Source: Aspidapion aeneum
Lineage: Eukaryota > Arthropoda > Insecta > Coleoptera > Brentidae
Assembly (NCBI GenBank): GCA_963576565.1
Contig: OY755039.1
Coordinates: 27,914,602 to 27,978,601, forward strand
DNA: 64,000 bases
Direction of reading: 5' to 3'
Shown: in pieces, positions 22,850 to 32,800 of the stretch
Layout: every line of letters starts with the position of its first letter
Numbering within the stretch: position 1 is the first letter of the stretch
Position numbers and translations under genes: made by a program
The notes under the pieces: model-generated
Seen by the model: only the letters and a program-made list of their open reading frames with translations
The model's database searches: none
Told to the model about the DNA's origin: nothing

Positions 22850-23165
22850 TGATTGAAGAAGCGACTCAGGATGAAAATGTTATTAAAAATATTTGTTTTA
22901 CAGGCGAAAGTTCGTTTTAAATGCCGTCCCAATCTTTCCGGTGTTCGTTACTGGTTATGGAAAAATAAACATTTGCATACTGCAGAACGGACCCACTATC
23001 CTCAGAAACTAAAACTGTCTCGAATGTGGTTTTGGGTGACAATATCATGGGTCCTTTTTTCGTCAATGGAAATTTACGAGGGAGAAATTATTTAGCTCTG
23101 TTGCAGGACCATATCATTATTGCGATTCGACAGGTGCCAAAAATTGATTTTAAGGCGACAAATTC
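22850..23165 (+). pseudogene. Mariner-type transposase, middle fragment
   Basis: Frameshifted readings give FCETMIEEATQDENVIKNI, TGESSF, RYWLWKNKHLHTAERTHYPQ and, after another shift, IMGPFFVNGNLRGRNYLALL. These correspond to the region from the first catalytic Asp (here lost: the usual 'SDE' reads 'TGE') to the block before QDG. The catalytic QDGCPAH block reappears only near 24715, beyond about 1.5 kb of unrelated DNA. Confidence 0.65.
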
Positions 23166-23169
23166 GATT

Positions 23170-24690
23170 CAGCCAATTTTTTAAGCAAAAGACAACAAGG
23201 CAAAATATTTAAATATCAGTCAATAGGTGGCTACATATACGAGTCCTAGGGACACCTATTCGGTTTCTAAATTGTGGGCCTTACTAAAATTTTAGGGATG
23301 ACAAAAAAACAACATATTTTGAGTTTGACACTGACGTTAATTTTTGCCTAAAACCAGGGATATATATTATAATCTATAATCTTTGAACCAGGGGATGACA
23401 TTTCATCTTATAAATATAAATAGAAAAAAAGTGTTTATTTACTGTGAAAGAAAATACCGATAATCCCGAAGAAGACTTAGCCACAATAGGATGGAATACA
23501 TAATATTACTATGAGCCTGCCTCCAAATACATCCAGAGCAAAATATATTTAAAAACCTTCCGATATCAATGATCCAGAATACACAAGATAAGAAGTAAAG
23601 TTTTCGGCAATCATTGTAAATTAAATATAATAAATGAGTTGTTTTTATTGTAGTACTTTATTTTTGTTTCCACAACCTTGTAGAAAAAATATTTTACCTA
23701 CATACTTAACGAATGTGTTCGGTTCGGTTCGCACATGTGTCAAGTACTTTCTGTATAGTTCAACAGTGTTCGTAGGAAAAATAGCGTCCATGACTCGACA
23801 GAAAGTAACTTTCTCACGCTCGCGTGAAATTTGTCACTTTCTTCTCTTGTTATGTAATAAATAAATAAATAAATGAAAAGGGCTTTATTTTCAACTCAGC
23901 GAAGTTAAGCACAAGCTTTTGTTAACTGAGCAATATACTAATTATCAAAAACTATGTTATAAATTGGTTCGTAATCCCGTGATTTTGTTTGTTACGCTGG
24001 CGCCAGCCCTTAAAAAAACGTTTTGTAAATAGAAAAAATTGTATGTCTTTAAATACCTACTTATAATCATTTAACTTATATTAAACGACATTTTATTATT
24101 TCAAATTATCTGAAAATAATGTGAAAATCAGGGTCACGTGATCTTAGTTAAATTTTCTCAATCAAATTGACTTGCCCCCGGTATATGGGGGTGGCGCTTC
24201 AGTCAGGAGGTTGATGGCTTTTGTCTGATTTGGTGTCCTGCAGCAAATAAAAAATTGAGCACGCTTTTGTAAATCCTAATAGATCTCTTCTATAAAAAAC
24301 TAGTTAAAACATTATTTCTGTTCATATGCAAGATTTTTTTAAAATCTTCAAATGTATCTTGTTAGATTTTTGATTTTCTTGTGTACATTTCCAAAAAATA
24401 GAAAAAATTAAAACAATTTCGCTACAGTTTTCTATAATACAACTAGGCTACTGAAATGTCAAACATTGTTTTGAAATATTTGTTGTGTTTTAGCCATAAC
24501 TTTTTTTATATTTTTTGAATAAAATGATTTTGCGAAAAACTGCTAAGATACGTTTGTTAAAAATGCTTTAAAAAACTACCCCTCAAAATTTTGACGCGTT
24601 CCGGTTTCTCGTTTTCTATTTCTATTAGAACAAAGATTTGACCAAAAAACGCGATATCAGTGTTGTCAAATGGTAAGTTTTCGGACGAAG
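23170..24690. other. Unidentified insertion inside the second mariner-type element
   Basis: No gene is recognised. It contains an (AATA)n run at 23855-23876 followed by GAAAAGGGCTTTATTTTC, which looks like a retroposon tail, and an AT-rich stretch with GTCACGTGATC near 24133. It separates two pieces of one transposase, so it is younger than the host element. Confidence 0.45.
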
Positions 24691-24699
24691 TTTGCCCCC

Positions 24700-24745
24700 T
24701 TAACCAAATTCGGTTTATACAAGATGGTTGTCCAGCTCATGAAAC
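24700..24745 (+). pseudogene. Mariner-type transposase, catalytic QDG block
   Basis: One frame reads FIQDGCPAHETLPV, which corresponds to the second catalytic Asp region (QDGAPPH in related elements). It lies between the middle fragment and the right terminal repeat and shows the original order of the interrupted transposase. Confidence 0.55.
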
Positions 24746-26064
24746 TTTGCCTGTCAGTGTGTGTGTTTATAAATAAAAAGTTTTCAACACTCAATGATTG
24801 CCAACATGACATTTTTTATTTGTTTCATAAACTTTAGTTTGTGGTAGACACGGCATTAAATATTATAAAAAAGAACAAGCTTGAAACAAAGGATTATACG
24901 TGACGTAGTTATTGTCTAAATTTCCGATGTTTGATGTACAACTACCCTCGATCGATTTTCTTTACGAACTGTCGAAAGAAAAGATCGCTGCGCTAGGGGA
25001 AACAATCGGTGTTACAAATTTCCTCCCTCTACTTTACCGGGACCCACAAAGGACAGGTATTGGCTGTGGATCTGGCTATCCTGAAACAATGAGTGTAGCC
25101 ACGTGTAAAATTTATCCCTTTCTTACATACTACATATTTTATGTATATTCAGGTTTTTATCTTACATACAGTAATAATTTCCCATGAATCCTATAGTATT
25201 TAACCATGCTGTATACCATCTTGTTAATTACTTCTATTTCCCTCTTTATCTTAAGAATTAGCCGTCACCTAGAAAGCACAAAAACGTCTATTGGGCGTCC
25301 ACGTCTGGATATTCCGGACGTCCAGTGTACGTCCATAGCTGGACATCCTTTGGCCGTTTAATCAATCAATTTATTTTGGAAAAACTACATGTTTAGTGCG
25401 CAATTTGATAAATTTTCTCTTCACCCAACCAACTAGTTTTTAGAAAAAAAAAAATGTTGGGCAATTGTCAAATATTAAAGTGACGCAACAAAGTATATTC
25501 CAAAAACCACCAAAACTTACGCGCAGTTACCAAAATCCTGTCTATCTGCAAAAGGAACATTAAAAATTAAAGGTGGTCTTGGCTTGAAGCATGGCGTTTA
25601 AGAATGTACGGGTATGTCCTGTGTTTATGCTTTGAGGTATTTGGACCATCTCCACGATCCCTTAAAGTTTGTGCATCATTTAAACTGCATCCTCTATATT
25701 GAAATCAATACCCATTTTGCCTAAAATAGGGTGTTTGACAGTAGTTGAAAATAAATATATATTTATTTTTAGATATCTTTAGGTCTTGGGAATGCTAACA
25801 ACAAACTTTTTTGTTTAAGTTTTTCTTAAATTCATAGTTCTTTTAATTAAATAAATTTATTGAATTAAAACAATTGGCCACGTGATTCAAAACAGGCGGT
25901 CTACCAGTCAGCTGCAAGTGACGTCACAAAACAGTAAAGGCCTCGAACGAACCTATTTTCTGTGTTATTTTCTTACGGATGGTAATGTTTGCTTTGGTTC
26001 AAAGTGCGAATTATTGTCCTAAATTAGATTTTATTTTGTGTTTTGCTTATAAAAAACATTTTCA

Positions 26065-26191
26065 ATGGAAAACAGATTCTCGAAAGCCGATAGCTCCAAG
26101 TTGCCAATGCTGAATTCCTTTGTGGTGGCAGGCTTCTTTGCCAACAACAGTGATTTTGTTCTGCGGAATTTAGAAACGTTAAAATGTTGAT
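26065..26191 (+). pseudogene. First exon resembling insect YqaJ/SWIM-type multicopy proteins
   Basis: ATG at 26065 opens MENRFSKADSSKLPMLNSFV, then GFFANNSDFVLRNLETLKC, followed by TGA one base before a GTAAGT donor at 26192. The spacing of R/Y, D, KLP, V.. FF and DF residues recalls the N-terminus of multicopy insect proteins with YqaJ exonuclease/SWIM regions. That is from memory of the family, not a search. The in-frame TGA just before the donor suggests this copy is dead. Confidence 0.4.
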
Positions 26192-26419
26192 GTAAGTATT
26201 CGATGAGTTGTTTTGTATATAACTGAAAGTTTTTTTACGATATTCTTCGTCTACTTTTGCTCATTTAGATTTTGAGGTTAGGTTATATGTTTTGCTTTTT
26301 TGTTTAATATGCCACTTACAATAGATTCATTATCTGAACAAAAATAAAAATCATGTAATAAACCGAGGGGGGGACAGGTAGGCAACAAGTATACAACGAC
26401 CAGCAATACTTGAAGTAAT

Positions 26420-26565
26420 GCATAGGTTACACTGCATAGGTACTGCCTAGTCCTGCCTATGCACTGCCGAGTCTTGCATATGCACTGTTCAGTCCTACAT
26501 TTAGCCTGCATGTGCACTGCCTAATCCTGCATTTAGAGGTAGTCCCTAGTCCTGCCTAGCACCGC
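26420..26565. repeat. Degenerate ~21-bp tandem repeat
   Basis: Units such as TGCCTAGTCCTGCCTATGCA and TGCCGAGTCTTGCATATGCA follow one another about five to six times with drift, inside the THAP/YqaJ-like element between the two exons. Confidence 0.6.
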
Positions 26566-26662
26566 CTAAAAATTTGTACACCTTTCTGCCTATTATAGTT
26601 GTTCACCCCTTGTAATAAGACAACGTGAGAAAAATTAATGTAAACAATTTAGTTGTACTCAC

Positions 26663-26848
26663 ATCAAAGTGATCTTCACAAATGTAAAGTGAAGATGTAT
26701 TAGATAAGACCATTGGGTCTCTTCGAGCAAGTTCTAGCCACTTTTTCCGTTCTTCTACTGATGTAGGCACATGATGAATAAATAGTTTTTCAGGTGTTTT
26801 TATGCTAGTATTCGAACACTGAGGCACTACACACCACTTATAGGACAT
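26663..26848 (-). CDS. THAP-domain first exon
   Basis: Starting at the ATG at 26848 the exon reads MSYKWCVVPQCSNTSIKTPE, then LFIHHVPTSVEERKKWLELA and YICEDHFD, and ends in a GTGAGT donor. The C2CH zinc-coordination pattern (C..C, W, C..H) of a THAP DNA-binding domain is complete up to the His; the AVPTIF-type tail would lie in the next exon, which is not present here. THAP domains occur in P-element, Kolobok and related transposases as well as in domesticated host factors. The exon itself is undamaged, but it lies in an apparent deletion derivative. Confidence 0.7.
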
Positions 26849-27124
26849 TTTTTTACATAAAAAACAGTAAAAACACAGACCAAAAACAAATAAACACTTG
26901 AATGCCGTATATCTGTCTGCGAGTTTACTGCGCTGTGACGTCATTGCAACGCCATGCTAGAAATGAGCGTTTTAGCGGCAAATTCCAATCGGAAATTAGA
27001 AAACTTAATTTTAAATGTAGTCATGATAAAATATACCATTTTAATAATTTTGCGTAGCAAATTAGGGATCTATGTCTCATTCTAAACTCTTTTCTAAAAT
27101 TTGTCAAATACCCTATTCAGTTAG

Positions 27125-27235
27125 TAAAGCTATTTTATTGGAGGAAGTTATATAAAAAACAGCAATTATAAGACCATTTAAATTGTTTGAGTATGTACGA
27201 ATGCCTTTTGGTCTTTGAAATACTACACAAACAAC
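27125..27235 (+). pseudogene. Ty3/gypsy reverse transcriptase fragment
   Basis: One frame reads KTAIIRPFKLFEYVRMPFGL followed by a stop and NTTQT. This matches the conserved gypsy RT block (KTAI.TPFGLFEY.RMPFGL.NA..TF). Only this short piece survives, next to the right end of the THAP/YqaJ-like element. Confidence 0.65.
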
Positions 27236-28060
27236 ATGAAATTATAAGGTAAATCAAAAAGAATAAAAACATAGGTGAAACCTATTTATTCATCAAACGA
27301 CAGCGAACCAAGGAAACTAAGTCCATGGCGGGAGGAAAACGTCCACCGGTCTATAAGAAAGAAAGACATTTCGTCACAGTTTAACCAGACCATTACCGTC
27401 TCCACGGCATCGTTTCGGAATTTTAATCTTGTTTTGTATCTAATTTATTTACAAATTATTATTCAGTATTTTCATAAAAGTTTAATTTGCGCCTGACGGA
27501 AAAGAAAATCATGTTTTTTTTTAATTTTTAATTTTTATTTATATTAAACAATTAAAGTAACTAATAAATAACAAACAATAGTTTTACTTTGATACATTAT
27601 AAGTACTTTTGCTATGCTACATATTTACTCAAATACAACCAACTTCTTAAATATATTTTGTATAAAGAATTAAAATTATTAAAACAGCCATTCCCTTTTA
27701 ATATCTGGTAAGGTCACTAATTAAAAGATCCAAAGTCTAGAATATTTTAATCTAAAAAATTTTATCCGCAGCAAGAGTAAAAGGTTTTTGAAATGATTGT
27801 CTCAGATGGCTAATTATATGCTGAAGTCTTATAATACAAATAATTTTCGTTCCTTGCTTATGGGAACTTGATGTTAGGGACCTTTTGCATATCCCATTTT
27901 TCTCTTATCTTTTATTTGAGGCATGCGCAGTTACCTGGTTTGAACCTTATCCTTTGCTGTATTTACTTGTGTTCAAATAACACAGACTACTAGTTCCTTT
28001 GTTTAAAGTTAGTGTTGCCGCGCATTAAACGTTATGACAAAATCTAATGTAAATTTAAAA
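27236..28060. other. Intergenic AT-rich sequence, no gene seen
   Basis: Nothing recognisable. A short less AT-rich part at 27295-27415 reads open in one frame but has no domain I know and may belong to the neighbouring gypsy remains. Confidence 0.45.
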
Positions 28061-28470
28061 TATTTTTAATACCAGACAATTATTTCAAGAGCTACCAATC
28101 CGCAGGTAATCCGCAGATTTAACTTTATGCCAATTATTGAAAAATATTTATAAAAACTGGTAGGTTGTTTGGCAACAGTGTTTACCAACTAACCAAAAGG
28201 CATCAATGTTCTGTGAAGTTTGTAAAAAAAATAAGAAGTACACACAGACCTAATCCTATATTTTCCGGGCTGTTTTTCACTGGTTTTTCCATAGTTGTTT
28301 TCGGATCTTTCTAATTAATTTTGCTTACAAAACACAAAAAGCTTTTGACAGATAATTAAAGGATAAATGATTGTTGTCTTGTGTCTGCAAAAGGTCAAAA
28401 TTGGTCTAAATATCACGTGACATCTGTCATTAAATGTCGCATGTATAAATAATAAAGTTAGCTATAGGAA
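28060..28470 (-). repeat. Dispersed repeat, copy A (counterpart at 59640-59950)
   Basis: The segment shares several blocks with the reverse complement of 59640-59950, including CACACAGACCTAATCCTATA, TTTTTCACTGGTTTTTCC and TCTAAATATCACGTGACATC. No coding sequence is evident. Confidence 0.6.
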
Positions 28471-28661
28471 AGCGTGCGAAAGGTCCCTATTCAAAATATT
28501 TAAAACCTTGAACATAAAATAATATTTCTTAGAAATAACTGGTTAGATACCATTACAGTAATATATCACAACAGTAGTGATGCACAGAAATAATTTCATG
28601 GTCGAAATATTAGGGAGATTCCGCGAGAAAATTTTAATCACTATATCCCATTGATTTTACC

Positions 28662-28915
28662 AATGAGTATATGACCCATATAGAGTGGTAACTGGCGAGC
28701 TTTGCAACATTGAGGGGCAGATGGCGCTAATATAAATTCGTCTGGTACGCAATATTCAGGGACTACTAGTACGATTTACTTGCATGTTTGAGTTCCGAGG
28801 TTCATGTCTATCATATACATGCCATTAGATCATAGTACTTGTCTCTGAATATTGCGTACTAGACGAATTTATTTCAGCGCCATCTGCCCCACTCTATATG
28901 GGTCATATACTCATT
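28662..28915. mobile_element. 254-bp MITE with 9-bp target-site duplication (MULE-like)
   Basis: The left arm AATGAGTATATGACCCATAT... and its reverse complement at 28889-28915 form a long inverted repeat that continues into GGGGCAGATGGCGCT and AAATTCGTCT.GTACGCAAT. Only a ~26-bp insertion breaks the left arm. GATTTTACC flanks both sides (28653-28661 and 28916-28924). A 9-bp duplication is typical of Mutator-like elements. Confidence 0.75.
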
Positions 28916-28924
28916 GATTTTACC

Positions 28925-29614
28925 TATAAAAACTAATTACAAATTTTGTACCTTACAAACTTAATTTATTGTTAAATAACTTTTAGTTTAACAATAATTA
29001 AGTGTCAAATCTGACTGCCTCAATATCCATATTTTATTCTATTGGCAGTTAAAATTAATACCGCAAGAAAATAACAATTTACTTAACTGGCCAAATTTTG
29101 AACACTTTTTTTAAATACCCCAGCTAATTTTCAATATCAACCCAGTACTTTCCATTCTAAATTTATTTGATTCTTCTGTGGTCTAGGGAAGTAGTGACAT
29201 ATGGAAAGGAGACATTTCAAGAATGACTGGTACACAGCCGGCCGATGACATGGCAAGCTGCCGTTTTTGTAGTGGCTAGTATACAGCTTGCTGGTACATG
29301 GAATGATGAAGTTTTAGATTAGCAGGAAACATTGCCATGAAAGAAGGTATTTTCTCTGATATCGACCGATAGAACATTAAAGCGAATAATGTTGGAGCTG
29401 TGTACTATTCATTCTAAAAAACATTGTCTTTTTATATGTCACCCAAGCTTTATTCTTTGTATTTTACCCGTAGTAGTGAGTATACATATAAATTTTTTTA
29501 ATTAATTGCCGGGAATTCCTTTTGTTTGGATTTTGTATCACTTTTCTTATTTAAAAATTTTTGAGTTCTTTCTAACATACACAATTTCAACTAAGGAAAG
29601 AATAGTAATTATTA
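28925..29614. other. Region downstream of the ABCG gene
   Basis: This contains the ABCG 3' UTR (transcribed leftward from 29614) and AT-rich sequence. I see no other gene. Confidence 0.5.
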
Positions 29615-29884
29615 CTACCGCGCAAAATGTGACTTGACCAATCTACCGATATATTCCAACGCGAGGAAGGTCTTATTGGGCGATAACCTCTGTCTAATTA
29701 GATAATAAGAACCACCTCTAAATATCATATAAATAACCACCAGCGCCAAAATATCCACCCAGTAGATGGAGTTGTTCAGACCCATCTCTTTAAGGAAATA
29801 ATCTAAGTCTGTGTAGATGCAGAATTCTTCATCTTCGGGGCAGGGTAGTTTTTCTCTGTCTGTCAGCATAGCGGACATGAGACC
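29615..29884 (-). CDS. ABCG exon: last extracellular loop, last TM segment, C-terminus
   Basis: After acceptor TTTTTCTAG it reads [36 protein letters not shown], a hydrophobic segment [13 protein letters not shown], and ends LVKSHFAR with TAG at 29615-29617. The two Cys residues in the loop match the Cys-bearing ABCG extracellular loop. Confidence 0.9.
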   Translation of the reverse strand, partial: GLMSAMLTDREKLPCPEDEEFCIYTDLDYFLKEMGLNNSIYWVDILALVVIYMIFRGGSYYLIRQRLSPNKTFLALEYIGRLVKSHFAR

Positions 29885-32800
29885 CTAGAAAAAGAAGAAT
29901 TATTTTTGATGAATAAAGAATCAAAGAAAAAAGGCTGCACTGCTGGTGGGGACACATGGCGCTCGATACCTGAAATGTACCAGTTTGTCTAAACAACTGT
30001 CTTTTGCTTACTGGATTTAAAATGGCTTTACCAATAATTGTGACTTCGGGCCATGCCATATAATATAAAGGGTATAACATTTAAATCGTTTCACCCGGGA
30101 TTTCTCGAGAACTGCTAAAAATAAAAAAAAATCCGAAACACGTCGATTTTAATTCTTTATGCCGATCCGTTTTATTTTTCATATCGAACGACTAGTTTTC
30201 AAATTATTTGATTTAGAATTTATTAAATGATCAATGAAAAAACGTATGCTCCCTCCGAAGAGGATATTGAAAGAATGTATATAAATATTGAAAGACACCC
30301 AAACAAAATTACAAACTGACCAAATGGTGGCCACCATACATACCTCTAGAGAATACCGTAAATAACTGGCGTACATCGAGATCTTCACCCACGTTGGTAT
30401 GGCTTCATACCCGCTACCAAATCCATAAACTGCTAATAACATGAAAGGAACTGATACTACTGGACCGACAAACATGGCATTCTACAAAAACATAAGATAA
30501 CTTATTACTTAAAACATTTCTAATAGAGATATAATATATATTGTAATAATAACACCTGATTCCAAGAAAGTACCTGGCCAGAAAGTCCGAAACGCCATAT
30601 CTCTAACTTATTACTAATCAAAGAAATTATACTTCCTTACTTTTATTAAATTCTACAAAATTCTTTACTTGACTAAACGCAATTTAATGATAAGTAAGAT
30701 CCCACACATATTTAGAATAAGACTTAATGACAAAATAAACCTTGTGTTACTCACCACAATGGATAACTGGGAAGCAATCAGTAGCCCTAAACTTTCTGAA
30801 ACGATGCCTGTCAACATGCAAACGACATAAAACATTGTTAGCCTAGTTAGTTCCATTGGCTGATCTGACAGGTAGTAGACTAGTAGGATGTATAGAGTAC
30901 CTAAAAAAAATACTAGTCTGAAGGATTTCCGATATGTACGATTTTAAAGAGACAGCATGGGAATTTTTGATGATGTATGCGATTAAATACTTAACAAAAC
31001 AGTCGCTAAGTGTAATGTAAGAAATAGCTTACCCAGGACCAACTGCAAAGGAAATGTTGAAGTTGTTAGTGCGGCAAAATAGGCACTTAACCGGTACCAC
31101 CGATTAAAATGTTCTCGTTTGATCAGTTGAAACTCTTGAGGAACTAAAACAATAGTATAATAAGGAAAACATAATATTTTAATTTTTAACTATTGATTAA
31201 GTCATTAATCGTGTAGACCCCATAAGCATAACATGCGTTATAACTCCGCTGACCGACATATAACGTCACGAAGGCGGTAAAAATGTAATAAGCATTGACC
31301 CGGCCTGAAGTACAAATTATGTCACGGTCAATAAAGCATACGGTTTTGCAGGCATAACTTTTATATATCTCTTACCAATATCTAATAGGTGCCCATTAGA
31401 TTTTGGACCCTTGTGAGTGTACAGCTTTCGAACTGCCCACGTAAAGATGCAAGAGAAGGAAAACCTTTCTAAACCCGTTTAGCCACAAAAAGTGTTTGTT
31501 TAAAAGAAATACTCACATTGTAACAGCACTGGCATCATTGGAATGTATAAGAAGAATATTAAACAGGTGTAGTAAAATCCAAAATTGAAAATTGTCTTCG
31601 ACCCGTCTTTTCCCATCCCGAAGTATAAGTTGCCTATAAGAATCCCTATCAGGATGTAAAGGATTACACGTAGCGCTAAGTAACTCTAAAAGAAATATAA
31701 GGAAAATGTTAATTAAATATGTTTAGTATTATTGTTCTTTATGTGCCCAAAATGGCTAGACTTTTTAAAATAAGCAATTTTTTTGTAAATATTTTAATAC
31801 TCGTTTAGTCAATTTCGTTTGAATTTGGCAGTGGTGTTTGTAGTGACAAAAACTGTTAATTAAGTCCAGTGACCTTCCGAACACACTCTAACCAATGTTT
31901 TTGAGAAAATAATTGTGGGCCACTGATTTGTTCATAATTTTGGCATTTTGTTCAAATTAACAAACTACAAATATAAATTATTGTCTTTTGCTTTTTTTTT
32001 CTCCCTTTTTAAAGATAAAGAAAACAAAATACAAAACACTTAATTGCATGTCCCTATTCCATATTAAGTGATGACAAAAAAGTGAGTTTTTTTATCGCGA
32101 AAACAAGGCGAGTTATGAAAATAACTTTTTTCTACGACCGTGCATATATACCCACTTTCCCGCACGCATTTTAGTTTTGAAAGCATCACTTTCCCGCCCT
32201 AGTGCGGGAAAATCACTTTCCCGCACTAGTGCGGGAAAGTAAAACTATGTCAATTTTGGAGTTATTCTATAGGTTTATACCTCAAAAGTCGTAACTATCG
32301 ACTTGGTACAGTGTAGGGAATTTAGCAGATAGGCAATCTGATGAAGTATAGCTCATTTCAAGTTTTTTATTCAATTTAAAAAAAATAATATTTCTGCATA
32401 CCCCCCGTATAGTCATGTCATACAACAACTATCAAGCCAAGCTGTGACAGGTGCTTGGTCCAGTTTGCTATGGCAACCAAGTTATGTTATTGTTACTCAA
32501 ACGTCAAAGCTAGTCAAAGAGCGTCTCTGAAGTGACAGAACTGCCTTTTATTTTGAATAAAATGGATTTTTCAATGGACTGTTCCGAAGATGATCTTCCG
32601 GAGTGCATTTTGCAGGCTGCTGAAGATGGGAATGGTGAGCTGCTACCTGCCAAATCGAGACAAAGGTACGAAAAACAGTACAATCATTTCGTGACATGGT
32701 GTAAGGAGAAAGGGGTGAGAATCTACAAAGAAGAAGTCTTCTTGGCATACTTCCTAGACCTGAGCAAGGTCTTGAAATCGAATACCTTATGGTCACGCTA

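Larger units (their letters stand above)
22180..25211 (+). mobile_element. Second mariner-type element, decayed and itself interrupted
   Basis: Terminal inverted repeats: CAGCATGATTAAAAGC at the left end (22181-22196), and the right end ends ...TTAACCATGCTG at 25211. TA lies at both outer edges (22178-22179 and 25212-25213). Transposase pieces in plus orientation occur at 22444-22737, 22850-23165 and near 24700-24745. The stretch between about 23170 and 24690 does not align with a transposase and is probably one or more later insertions, including a (AAAT)n tract at 23856-23876. Both ends match the short derivative at 34484-34899. Confidence 0.75.
25725..27117. mobile_element. TIR element carrying two convergent 5' exons (THAP and YqaJ/SWIM-like)
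   Basis: Outer inverted repeats AATAGGGTGTTTGACA (25725-25740) and TGTCAAATACCCTATT (27102-27117) enclose a second pair of inverted motifs (TGACGTCACAAAACAGTAAA near 25920; the reverse complement of TGACGTCACAGCGCAGTAAA near 26930). Inside, a plus-strand exon (26065-26191) and a minus-strand THAP exon (26663-26848) point toward each other, each ending in a splice donor. No downstream exons are present, so this looks like an internal-deletion derivative of a larger two-gene element. No target-site duplication could be seen. Confidence 0.55.

Noticed and set aside
24912..25187. Plus-strand frame starting MSKFPMFDVQLPSIDF
   Set aside because: It runs into the right terminal repeat of the decayed mariner-type element, and its second half matches non-coding MITE sequence at 34.7 kb; no domain was recognised.
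27275..27496. Frame with a slightly GC-richer start near the gypsy fragment
   Set aside because: It matches no gypsy domain I know and turns into low-complexity sequence; too weak to call.
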